Below, in pieces: positions 55,285 through 64,000 of a DNA stretch of 64,000 bases; within the stretch, counting starts at the first letter, position 1, and each line of letters opens with the position of its first letter. The stretch is from Tholera decimalis (lineage: Eukaryota > Arthropoda > Insecta > Lepidoptera > Noctuidae): the NCBI GenBank assembly GCA_943138885.2, contig OW964577.2, positions 9,941,263 to 10,005,262 on the forward strand, given 5' to 3'. The notes beneath the pieces were generated by a model. The model was not told the origin of the DNA and made no database searches. It worked only from the letters and a program-made list of their open reading frames with translations. The position numbers and the translations under genes are program-made.

Positions 55285-55445
55285 AACCAAAAAACCTGAC
55301 ACTAGTCCCGCCAAGGGGTAACATGTTACCCAGCTAAGTACTGGGTTGTGGAGTTCAGATAGCCAGACGCTCCATGTAAAACACTTGTAATAAGCTGTAT
55401 CTGGGTAGACTGAAGCCGACCCAACACAAATTGGAAAAGGCTAAG
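55285..55445 (+). repeat. Family K copy
   Basis: aacctgacactagtcccgcc, aaggggtaacatgttaccca, cagacgctccatgtaaaaca, ttggaaaaggctaagcagtg. Confidence 0.75.
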
Positions 55446-55469
55446 CAGTGGATGATCATGAAGTTTTTT

Positions 55470-55725
55470 CTTATTGAAAATAAGTTCGCGTTTGACCACC
55501 ATCTCACCTGATGGTAACTGATGTTGTGGTCGAATATGGAGCACGCTTACCTAAAAGTAACCTATTCACTCTTGACTTAAAGACTCCTAGGTTATAGCTA
55601 TCGGGAAACACAGACTCCGGCAGGGAATTCCACTCAGCCGTACGCACAATGTAAGTATTCCCAAAACCTTTTGTGCGTATAGGTGGGATGTCCACCATGT
55701 AACGATGGCGCTTCCCCGTTTGTCA
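55470..55725 (-). pseudogene. Family E LINE C-terminus
   Basis: MVDIPPIRTKGFGNTYIVRT, then AEWNSLPESVFPDSYNLGVF, then RVNRLLLGKRAPYST. A lysine codon normally between A and E is deleted in frame; the frame is otherwise open. Confidence 0.8.
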
Positions 55726-57059
55726 TAAGTTCTTAAAATCAAACTCCACTAATGAAACCAGATAAATTCGTTCGTCTGTTTTCTGTAAATACAATTAATT
55801 TGTTGCGTTAGAATGGGCGTCTATTGATCTTGTTTTGTATGACAATTGTTTTGATGTCATTGTCAATGGAATTCGTGTAAATGGGTGTTTGAGTTTCGCG
55901 GAGTTCAAACATAATTGAGCATTGAACTGTGATCAACAGTTTTACAAAGGGGAAGTAATTGTAATATAATAGGAACGACTTACGTGCTTGTAGGTCGTGA
56001 GTTTGAACACATACTGGCACACTACTTTCCGTGGTTTCATCATCACCACTGTTTTCAAAATTGTGACAGAAAACACTGTGAGGAAATGGTATTCACATAC
56101 TTATATTAATCCTGTACAGTGTCATCTATACACGTGTATTTTTTATCTTGGTATAGCTACAGTAGTTTAGTAGATAATACGCTTTAAGTTGGAAGCGGCG
56201 CAGGCGCTCGACGCGGATAAATTCCGATCGCGCGGGTGTATAGACAACACTCTGACAGCTGCCAAACCTGGACAGGTCAGTGGCTAAGACATACGGGTTT
56301 TGAACAATGTAGGTATTCCTTCATCATTGCCTAAAATGCGCAAAAAAAATAAATGGCCCGGAATGGGCCATAATCACGCGCATAATCTCGCTTAAACAAA
56401 AGGCCTGTGTCCGAAGCTGTGGCGAAAGTGGTGGAAAAGTTACGGGCTCATTTTTTAGCTGGCTAAGAACTGTAATTCTCTACTGGATTATGTGCTCTCG
56501 TGACGTAGACGGAACATGAAAGTCTATCTACCAAGACTTCCAAGATTAAACGGTCGCTATTTGTACTGAAAGCCGTTTAAAAAAATCATACAGCTTTGCG
56601 TAAAAACTATCTAATCCGATTAAAATACTAATTGCAAATCACAGGCGCCATTTAACGACTGATAACGATGACGTATCTATTTAGTTAAATGCTCATGATT
56701 AATTCATCGGTCTGAAGCGGAGCCGGCGGCAGCGGTATGTATTATTGAACGCGTGCAAACGAACAGACGGATTGAACGAACGTTATGTTATATTCATAGA
56801 TAGTGCTTGGTAGTTAATAACGTTTTTGTTTGCCTTTTTTTTTACTTGGTAATGGAGCGTTTATTGTACTGGTTTATGTTTGGTTAAAAAAAAGGGGAGG
56901 GACCTCGTTTTTCAATAAGTTTTCATTACTTAATACGCCTTTGAAAGATTATAAAAGCCTATTATTTTTGGTAATAATTTAAAGAGAATTTGCTTTTGCC
57001 TTGACATAAAATTAGTTTATTCTATGTCTATAATATAAATAGGTATATTTATTCATTAC
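55726..57059. other. Unassigned sequence
   Basis: A weak SINE-like 'gtaggtcgtgagtttgaaca' lies near 55990. Otherwise nothing recognised. Confidence 0.45.
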
Positions 57060-57225
57060 TACCTTCTGCCCGCAACTTCGTTCGCGTGGGATGATATCCC
57101 GCAAAAATCCCCATCCCGTGGGAATCCCGGGATAAAAAGCCTATATGTTATTCAACTATCTACTTACCAAATTTCATTAAAATCCATCCAGTAGTTCCGG
57201 AGATTAGCGTGTACAAACAGACAGA
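57060..57225 (-). repeat. Family A copy
   Basis: ccttctgcccgcaacttcgt, ccatcccgtgggaatcccgg, caactatctacttaccaaat, aaatccatccagtagttccg. Confidence 0.8.
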
Positions 57226-57303
57226 CTTATTTTAATTTTTTTACTGTGTTACCGTTTCTTAACCCACCTCAACTATTATTCTCGTATAAAATTTAAATGT
57301 ACA

Positions 57304-57435
57304 GACGCCAGCACATGAAGCTACCCGCAACTATCAAATTTTCCCAATCAATCTTGAACCTAATTTCTTTAACAATAAAGTTGAAAATCTATTAAAGGAA
57401 TTTGACAGATTATTGTAGCTTCATGTGCTAGCGTC
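57304..57435 (+). mobile_element. 132-bp MITE, copy 1
   Basis: Inverted ends GACGCCAGCACATGAAGCTA and GACGCTAGCACATGAAGCTA, flanked by ACA on each side. It is exactly the length of the copy at 62473-62604. The interior contains a (CA)n-free spacer with no coding. Confidence 0.82.
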
Positions 57436-57494
57436 ACACACACACACACACAGACACACTTTTTTACTGTTTTATTATATGTATAGATTTATTT

Positions 57495-57608
57495 TGAAGG
57501 ACATGAAACATCGTGAGGAAATTGACATGTGGTAGGACTAAAAATTACCACCCGCATTGGACCCGCTTGGTCGATTATGGCCTATTCCCTCTCGTAGAGT
57601 GTTGGCCT
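57495..57608 (+). repeat. Family P tail fragment
   Basis: gacatgaaacatcgtgagga, accacccgcattggacccgc, gattatggcctattccctct. Confidence 0.5.
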
Positions 57609-57671
57609 GTAAACATTAACGCTATAATTACGTTCTTACTGCTGTAAGAACGTTATAACGTTAATGTTTAC
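57609..57671. repeat. Hairpin with about 30-bp arms
   Basis: gtaaacattaacg … acgttcttac against gtaagaacgttataacgtta; a TGCT loop. The left arm carries 3 extra bases. Confidence 0.85.
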
Positions 57672-57894
57672 TTCCAAATAGGTATCATCATCTGCCTTCT
57701 AGATCCAAATTTCTTGCTTGCAGCTCAATATCGACAAGTATATTACATAGAACAGTGCCTCTGATCTCAAAAACCCAGTGACTCGATAGCACGTCCCTGT
57801 GGAAGGCTATTGTCAGATTATTTGGCTCGTGTAGTGACTGTAAAAAAAATAACAAATCCTGTAGTACCGACGACGTAACGTGCTTTACAACAAT

Positions 57895-57955
57895 ACTACC
57901 ATCCACACTTGGTTGATATACCGTCTTCTCGTATCCGAGCGCTTCTCTTCCTCAT
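57895..57955 (+). pseudogene. Family F fragment interrupted by a LINE tail
   Basis: ccatccacacttggttgata, taccgtcttctcgtatccga, gcgcttctcttcctcattta is the start of the F C-terminal block. An (AAAT)n LINE end follows at about 57952. Confidence 0.6.
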
Positions 57956-58019
57956 TTATTTATTTATTTATTAGGATCTCCAACAAAAGATGTACACAGG
58001 ACATGACAAATATTAATGT
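57952..58019 (-). repeat. LINE 3' end with (AAAT)n tail
   Basis: atttatttatttatttatta, ggatctccaacaaaagatgt, acacaggacatgac; the tail style is like the G insertion at 12.8 kb. Confidence 0.55.
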
Positions 58020-58020
58020 A

Positions 58021-58180
58021 CTAGCTTTTGCCCGCGACTTCGTCCGCGTGGAATAGTTACTTTGGGCTAACGTTAAATTTAACCCCGATTTTGAAGCATT
58101 CTTCATTGGCGCTCCGCTCCTATTGGCCTTAGCGTAATGATACAATATAGCTGTGCCCGCGACTCCGTCAGCGTAAGTTA
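58021..58180 (-). repeat. Two family A ends side by side
   Basis: actagcttttgcccgcgact at 58021 and atagctgtgcccgcgactcc at about 58146 are the same family edge, so two truncated copies abut. Confidence 0.65.
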
Positions 58181-58384
58181 ATGTATTGGTAATATTGTTT
58201 AGATCACGTTCACATGAGGCTTAAGTACCTAGAGAACGCTTCGACCGCGAGACGCGTCGAGCGCGGCGACCGATTCTCAAAAATAATCCTTATAGCATGA
58301 TTCAGTATTCACGCGCGATGGCTTATTATTATAAGCGTATTTCATGTATAACTTTGGTGTTTCTATACCGATTTATGTGATTAT

Positions 58385-59195
58385 TTTTACGGTTTCGTAG
58401 CCGAATGGCAAAAAACGGAATCTTTATAGTTTCGACATGTCTGTCCGTCTGTCTGTCTGTCTGTCTGTCCGTCCGTCCGTCTGTCACAGCAATTTTATTC
58501 CGAAACTATTAGGACTATACATGTGAAACTTGATAGGTAGATGTATTCTGTGAACCGCTTTCCGATTTTGAGAAAAAAATTAAAAAATATTTAAAATAAA
58601 GGGGGGCTCCCCATACATGGAACTAAACCTGAAATTATTTTTTTTTCATGAAATCGATGCATGTGTGGTATCTATAGACAGTTCTTTAAAAACGACATCG
58701 GGGTTTCTAAAACCACTTTTCCATAAAGTCAATCGTTTAAAAGATATAAGCTTCCAAAGTGGTAAAATGTGTGTGTGGCGGACACAACCTCTAACTTCTA
58801 TAATAATGGAGTGAAAAATCTAAAAAAAATATATGTCTGTAGATCTTAATATAAACTTTCAACCAAAATTAGTTTGAACGAAATCAGTTCAGCAGTTTTT
58901 GAGATACAGCATATTTTCTAAAACCGCAAATATAACTTTGTAATTTATACAAACACTATGAAAAACAAATTTATTCGGCGCAGTTGTAAAAAATGTAAAA
59001 AAGCCAGTTTTAAGAAATTTGTAAGGTATTTTTTTTTTTCAAATCAAATTTATTTGGCGCAGTTGTAAAAAATGTAAATAAGCTAGTTTTAAGAAATTTG
59101 TAAGGTTTTTTTTTCGTCAAATAAATTTGCATATTATATTATAGTTACTACGGAACCCTTCATGGGCGAGTCTGACTCGCACTTGGCCAATTTTT
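58385..59195 (+). repeat. Family H copy 3, uninterrupted
   Basis: Reference copy: tttcgtagccgaatggcaaa, a (CTGT)n tract at about 58440-58472, ggggggctccccatacatgg, agcagtttttgagatacagc, then the right end cggaacccttcatgggcgag. The right end holds a perfect 7-bp-arm palindrome, gcgagtctgactcgc. A 70-base segment around ggcgcagttgtaaaaaatgt is duplicated in tandem (about 58962-59110). Confidence 0.82.
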
Positions 59196-59458
59196 TTATG
59201 GAATAGTTAATAATGTTAACTTTTTCAATTAGGGGTGACTGAGAGTGTTATAAACGTAAGAGTAGACAAATATTATAATCAGAAAGCTTCGAACTGCTAA
59301 GCTATCGGGAGTTACACGTGTTATTGTGAGTCAACCATAAAAGTTAGACATATGCTGTCGTGGGATATTTTTTATATAATTTTAAGGAGAACATTTCCGT
59401 CATGAAATGATTTGTGTAGCTTTAACCATTAAGGTTGCACACGCGACGGAAGCTTAAA
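59196..59458. other. Unassigned sequence
   Basis: Nothing recognisable. Confidence 0.5.
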
Positions 59459-59624
59459 AAATGGAGTAACTTCTCCCGTTTTCCCAACATTTCCCTTCAC
59501 TGCTCTGCTCCTATTGATTGTAGCGTGATGAAAAGTATACTATAACCCGCTCAGGAGTATGAAAAATAATTGTACCAAGTTTCGTTAAAATCCGTCGAGT
59601 AGTTTTTGTTTCTATAACGGTTAT

Positions 59625-59657
<33 letters not shown>

Positions 59658-59775
59658 AATTTAACTGATTGCATTTTTGGCATGAGTATCGATACTTAAT
59701 CACCCCCTGATAGTTATTTTGGAAATATATTTCATGTACAGAATTGACCTCTCTACAGATTTATTATAAGTATAG
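59459..59775 (-). repeat. Family A relative with (ACAG)n
   Basis: aagtttcgttaaaatccgtc, gagtagtttttgtttctata, an (agac)n run at 59627-59655, then tttattataagtatagata. Confidence 0.65.
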
Positions 59776-59945
59776 ATAAGGTAGATAGATAGATAAATAG
59801 ATATATTCTTTATTGTACACCATAACAGTAAAACAAAATTATGGACTTAACAATTAAAAAGGGTGACACAAGGGGCGGTCTTATCGCTAAAAGCGATCTT
59901 TTACAGACAACCTTTGGATGGATTTGACACAGAAGGAGAAAATAA
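59776..59945 (-). repeat. Family L LINE 3' end
   Basis: tattctttattgtacaccat, ggggcggtcttatcgctaaa, tacagacaacctttggatgg. Confidence 0.65.
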
Positions 59946-60114
59946 ATACGCGGGTAGTCCACGGTGTACCTACTATTTATCTATATAAAATACAAAACAA
60001 TAAATTCGTACGTTCTCAAAACATATAAGTATATACATATAAATATTAAAAAAAAGAAAGAAACAAAGACATACATAATAACAACAATTTAATTAATTAA
60101 TTTAATTTAATTTA

Positions 60115-60312
60115 ATTACGTTAGTGTACTCCCTCACTTATTGTGCACACTGCCAAGTTTTAGAACTCTCTGCCGGCCTCTGTGTTCCCTGCGACTTATG
60201 ACTTTTCAGCCTTTAAAGGAAGAGTGAACAGGCATCTTCTAGGCTCGCTCGTTCCATCGTAGACCTCATCTATCGCTTACCATCAGGCGAGATTCAGGTC
60301 TAGAGTAGGTTC
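60115..60312 (+). pseudogene. Family F LINE C-terminus
   Basis: ttattgtgcacactgccaag, ctctctgccggcctctgtgt, cttttcagcctttaaaggaa, catctatcgcttaccatcag. The decayed frame corresponds to NSLPASVFPATYDFSAFKGR. Confidence 0.75.
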
Positions 60313-60685
60313 ATCCTGCATTAAAAAAATCTTAACGAGTTAAGACACGCATCTACGGACAAATCTGGTCAAATGTTGCTTAACTTTGAAGATACACACG
60401 GCAATATGAAAGACCAATAGCCGTCAATACGATGATAATTTTGTGCCAACAGTCTTGAAAGCATGAAATTAATTTAAACTTATCTTGAAAATTTGATCAT
60501 TACTTAAATTATTTCGAAAGCAGAATTATGTACTATAGAAGCTGTCTGCATTCTTACTTGAGTTTCATATTTTGTAAACTTTAACTGTACGAAATGTTAT
60601 ACTCCTTCGTGAGCGTAATTTTCGTGACAACGCGTACTAAGTTTTTGCTTCACGTATTAATATATGCATAAATATTATATGTATA
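60313..60685. other. Unassigned sequence
   Basis: Only the weak match to 47.2 kb noted above. Confidence 0.45.
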
Positions 60686-60885
60686 GATAGACTAGCAGTT
60701 GCACGGGGCTTTGCCCCCGTGGACTTAATCACAATAAAACATAGTCCTCCTCTTTTTCAGTCTGTTAGCCTATAACCTTCCTCATGCTTCAAGCTACTTC
60801 CATACCAAAATCCACCCAGTATTCTCAAAGATTAGCGCGTTTAAATAAACAAACAAACTTTTCCGCTGTATAATATCAGTATCTA
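60686..60885 (-). repeat. Family A variant copy
   Basis: gactagcagttgcacggggc, tttgcccccgtggacttaat, agcctataaccttcctcatg, aaatccacccagtattctca, cgcgtttaaataaacaaaca. Confidence 0.75.
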
Positions 60886-61374
60886 GATGTTCCATTTCCC
60901 ACGTACAAATTAATATGACAACGATTCAATCATGCGACTATGTGTTTTCATAGAATTTTTTAATTTTGGTTTGTAAGCAGATATCAGCATTTATCTTGTT
61001 ATATCCCAAATCTAAACAATATTTTCAGAATAAATATCATAACTGCACTGCCTTAATTAATTACAAAAAATAATATGCATACCATACCAATTTTAGAAAT
61101 GCCAGACATATTAATAACAAATGTAAATTAATTATTCTGAAAATTATTACAGAACGTGGTTTTGTTTTACGCTAAAATGTAATATTTTACATACGTAGGA
61201 TAAATAACGTTTCTGCTGTATTTATTACATTAAAATAACAAGGTCTATGATTGAAATTAAATATAGAATCATGTTAATACCTACGTGAAACACAGTTAGA
61301 AGACAAAAATCTATCAACATCAAATCCAATCTTTGTTTCTGTCGTTGTATTTTCTGTCCTTTCATAACTTTTTT
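60886..61374. other. Unassigned AT-rich sequence
   Basis: Nothing recognisable. Confidence 0.5.
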
Positions 61375-61620
61375 TTTAAATTGATAATAGGTTCGCGTTT
61401 GACCACCATCTCACCTGATGTTAAGTGATGATATTGTCGAAGATAGAGCACGCTTATCTAAAAGTAGCCTATTCACTCTTGACTTAAAGACCCCTAGGTT
61501 ATAGCTATCGGGAAACACAGACTCCGGCAGGGAATTCCACTCCTTAGCCGTACGCACAATTAAGGTATTCCCAAAACGTTTTGGGCGTATGGGTGGGATG
61601 GCCACCACCACGTTCTCATC
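61375..61620 (-). pseudogene. Family E LINE C-terminus, open frame
   Basis: AIPPIRPKRFGNTLIVRTAK, then EWNSLPESVFPDSYNLGVFK, then RVNRLLLDKRALSST. It is open for its whole length, with the 3' end aataggttcgcgtttgacca. Confidence 0.8.
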
Positions 61621-61692
61621 CATCAACTAATAATCATCAAATACTGCTTTTGTGTACAATTAAGCACTGACATTAGGATCTGTATATTTTAA

Positions 61693-62465
61693 GAAATAAA
61701 AACTTTTTACCAAAAAATTAAACCGACTCCCAAAAACACTGCAAAGTGAAAAATAACTTTAATTTCGGTAGTCGGTGTCTTTAGTTTTGTATTTTCGTTT
61801 TAGGCACCGACTTCCGAAATTAAAGTTATTTTTCACTTTGCAGTGTTTTTGGGAGTCGGTTTAATTTTTTGGTAAAAAGTTTTTATTTCACTCTTTTTAG
61901 TTGGTCGGTTTTTAATTTACCTAGTTAAAAGAGCCTAAATGTCAACTACTTATAACCTTTTACAAAATATTGCTTTTCCCAATGCTGGGCCGTTCATTTT
62001 TGAGGAGTTCTCCTGGTACTTCACCATCAGCTCTACATCACCATATGCATTGTGACAAACATAAAGTGCTTAACATCCATATTCAAGTATTCGAATCGCA
62101 ATCCACGAAATACTTATTATTGAGTAGGTTCGGCGGCTATCTGTGGTCTTCATCATCAGTTCCACTTCCCCAAATGGTATTTTTTGAGAGCAACTGCACA
62201 GGTTACTATAAGAAATACCCAAAACGCCATAGGTGTGCCTATAATATTTGAAGAGTTCCCTCAATTTCTCCAGGATCCCATCATCAGATCCTGACTTGGT
62301 GATAAATGGTACCAATTTTGAAGTATACCCTTTCAAACAAAAAAAGAATTTTCCAAATCGGTTCACCCGTCTTCGAGTAATCGGTGATCATACATAAAAA
62401 AAAAAAAAAGAGAAACAAAAAATATACGCGTCGAATTGATAACCTCCTCTTTTGGTCGTCGGTTG
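61693..62465 (-). mobile_element. Family I element, copy 3, with the best hairpin
   Basis: Arms 61693-61777 and 61805-61889 (85 bases each) differ at one visible position around a 27-base loop. The body follows to the gataacctcctcttttggtc edge at about 62460. A plus-strand frame 61970-62251 and a minus-strand frame 62070-62366 overlap in the body. Confidence 0.82.
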
Positions 62466-62472
62466 AAAATGT

Positions 62473-62604
62473 GACGCCAGCACATCAAGCTACAACAATC
62501 TGTCAAACTTCTTTAATAGATTTTCAACTTTATTGTCAATGAAATTAGGTTCAAGGTTGATTGGGAAAATTTGACAGTTTCGGGTAGCTTCATGTGCTGG
62601 CGTC
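62473..62604 (-). mobile_element. 132-bp MITE, copy 2
   Basis: Reverse-orientation partner of 57304-57435: ends GACGCCAGCACATCAAGCTA and GACGCCAGCACATGAAGCTA, flanked by TGT on each side. It lies 8 bases from the edge of family I copy 3. Confidence 0.82.
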
Positions 62605-62706
62605 TGTACATTTATCTTGGAAATAAAATTTGATTTGAATTATCTACTACTCTCAAACCATTTCGATTATCATCAACTACTAACTACTTATGCATTAATA
62701 ATCTTG

Positions 62707-62870
62707 GGGAGCTCGTGGCTAAATAATAACAGCCGCATAGGTCATCGAGGTTAAGCAATGCTTGATGAGGTCTGTCAGTGGATGGGTTACCATCTTAACA
62801 TATTTAAAACTCTTATACTCAGCTGCATGCAGTCAGACTGAAAGCCGACCCCAACAAGGTAAGCAGGTGT
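62707..62870 (+). repeat. 5S rRNA-headed SINE with family K tail, copy 2
   Basis: gtcatcgaggttaagcaatg (62741-62760) and cagtggatgggttaccatct (62776-62795) align with 5S rRNA's internal promoter half. The K tail follows: atactcagctgcatgcagtc, agactgaaagccgaccccaa, gttgatga. Confidence 0.72.
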
Positions 62871-62904
62871 TGATGACTTGTGCTAAAAATTATTATAGTA
62901 AATT

Positions 62905-63056
62905 TTTGTATCCATAGAAATATTGTGAGGTGTACAATAAAGTACACAACGTGTAATTTAAAGGGTAAGTATATACATACCAATTGCATGGCTTCTTTGG
63001 ATGATAACAAACGATATGGCAAGGGTTTTGTAATCCTAAGTCTACGTGTGTAGAAC
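62905..63056 (+). mobile_element. Family J element, cut by a LINE
   Basis: CACAACGTGTAATTTAAAGG after a TA. It is colinear with the 37.9-kb copy until gtgtgtagaactt, where the LINE poly(T) begins. The left flank tagaaatattgtgagg and gtacaataaag is shared with the 21.3-kb copy. Confidence 0.8.
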
Positions 63057-64000
63057 TTTTTTTTTTTTTTTTTTAATCTATTTATTTAGAGGCTTTTACC
63101 TAACAAAGGTACGTCAGCCTCATCATACCCTAATCTAATTAATTATTACACCTAATGATACTACTATTAAAATACATATATTATTGAGTAAGCGAGGGAG
63201 TTAGTGATGCAGCAACCATTTCATAAATAAGTTTCGCTTCTCCTGAATTAGGTGTAGATAATATTCTAATGAAAGCACCAACATCATATACATTAACTTT
63301 TAACTCTCGCATCACTATCTCCCTCTCTCGTCTGTTCTTTTCACATTCCACGAGCAAATGTTGAACATCTTCGATTTTATTACACATTTGGTAATTAGGG
63401 GAATCGACTTTTTTCATTAGGTATCCAAATTTCCTGGATGGTATATGACCGGAACGCAATCTATGTGCCATAACAACATACGACCTCTTTGTATGACATT
63501 CAGCGAACCAAGGGATTCGAGGAGGCTCACTTTGCATAGTCCTATACCATATGCCTTTTTCTTTAGACTTCCTGTCGAAATACTCTTTGAAACGATTATA
63601 GCATATGTTCTTGTAATAACTAAGTATTTCAGTGTAGAACGGGGTAATATCCATTTCCAGTCCATCCAAAATAGCTTTTTTTGCAAACATGTCAGCCTTC
63701 TCGTTTCCATGTATACCAATATGAGATGGAATCCATTGCAACCTCAAATTAATATCACTAAGTTCATAAAACAGTCTAAGAATCACATAAGCTATCGGTA
63801 TACCTCTGCAACCAGAGGCGCATCGAGCTAAATGCATTAAACCACTTTTGCTATCCGTGAATATAACAATGTTTTGATTCACAGAATCGTTCGCAAAGTC
63901 CTGACAAATTATGTTCTCTAGCGCTTTTGATATTGCAACGAGTTCCATCATCATTACAGATACGTTTTTATCGATAGATTTGAATAAGGCCGAAGTTCCA
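63057..64000 (-). mobile_element. LINE 3' end nested in family J (continues off window)
   Basis: An 18-base poly(T) at 63057-63074 is the poly(A) of a minus-strand LINE. A 106-base 3'UTR and an open ORF2 end follow and run off the right edge. Confidence 0.85.
63181..64000 (-). CDS. LINE ORF2 C-terminal part with RNase H domain (partial)
   Basis: Open from the window edge to the stop at 63181-63183, about 273 codons. It is the RNase H end of an I/R1/Jockey-type retrotransposon polyprotein, which would remove RNA from the RNA-DNA hybrid during reverse transcription. Visible parts: GTSALFKSIDKNVSVMMMEL (the catalytic E in MEL), IVIFTDSKSGLMHL (catalytic D) and WIPSHIGIHGNEKAD (catalytic D, HGN.KAD signature). 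A degenerate Cys-His cluster follows (YQMCN … VQHLLVEC). The first RNase H aspartate, the RT and the endonuclease would lie beyond the window. No stops or frameshifts, so it may be young. Confidence 0.88.
   Translation of the reverse strand, partial: GTSALFKSIDKNVSVMMMELVAISKALENIICQDFANDSVNQNIVIFTDSKSGLMHLARCASGCRGIPIAYVILRLFYELSDINLRLQWIPSHIGIHGNEKADMFAKKAILDGLEMDITPFYTEILSYYKNICYNRFKEYFDRKSKEKGIWYRTMQSEPPRIPWFAECHTKRSYVVMAHRLRSGHIPSRKFGYLMKKVDSPNYQMCNKIEDVQHLLVECEKNRREREIVMRELKVNVYDVGAFIRILSTPNSGEAKLIYEMVAASLTPSLTQ

Noticed and set aside
62733..62798. A 5S rRNA gene
   Set aside because: Only the internal-promoter half aligns, with many changes; the 5' arm and 3' terminus are missing and family K follows.

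Overview
The window reads as repeat-dense, AT-rich, intron/intergenic-type DNA from an insect nuclear genome, most likely a moth or butterfly (Lepidoptera). This rests on the absence of long bacterial-style coding, on 5'-truncated LINE relics, on tRNA-headed and 5S-headed SINE copies, and on several interspersed repeats that I recall as typical of lepidopteran genomes; no database was searched. Only one host-type gene is visible: a secreted trypsin-like serine protease on the minus strand (40992-41912). Nearly everything else that can be named is a mobile element or a relic of one.

Layout. 1-1.8 kb: an intact Tc1-like transposon with an open DD34E transposase, beside an inverted copy of its own left end. 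1.8-9.8 kb: repeat fragments plus a non-autonomous hAT-like element with a perfect 8-bp target duplication (4009-5284). 9.8-21.8 kb: a poly(T)-ended LINE fragment with a 12-bp target duplication, a 123-bp tandem duplication, a LINE nested inside another repeat (12.3-13.6 kb), many copies of one LINE C-terminus, and two hairpin-rich DNA elements (20.5-21.75 kb). 21.8-32.9 kb: SINEs, LINE ends and long unassigned stretches. 32.9-38.5 kb: a second hAT element (8-bp duplication, with a TA-flanked MITE inside) and a composite inverted-repeat unit carrying a GC-rich promoter-like block and a short transposase-like first exon. 40-45 kb: the protease, a 31-bp-arm hairpin, and a 282-bp tandem duplication whose copies differ at one base. 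46-64 kb: further hairpin elements, a Harbinger-like MITE, a MITE family in two copies, and the RNase H end of a LINE that runs off the right edge.

Repeat families are lettered here for cross-reference. A: very common repeat with one end near 'actaatattataaa' and the other near 'cgcggacgaagtcgcgggc', read + in that order. B, C, D: tRNA-like SINEs. E, F: C-terminal ends of two related Jockey-like LINEs. G: another LINE C-terminus. H: repeat ending in a small palindrome. I: element with an 85-bp-arm hairpin. J: TA-flanked element with terminal motif ACAACGTGTAA. K: body that follows a 5S-rRNA-like head in two places. L: LINE 3'UTR block with AATAAA. M: two-copy block with a hairpin end. N: probable LINE 3' region. 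P: short common tail. Strands given for families without coding potential are relative only.

There is no operon-like organisation. The informative biology is the order of insertion (nesting, target duplications) and a few elements that look young: the Tc1 element, the family I hairpin at 61.7 kb, and the 44 kb duplication.
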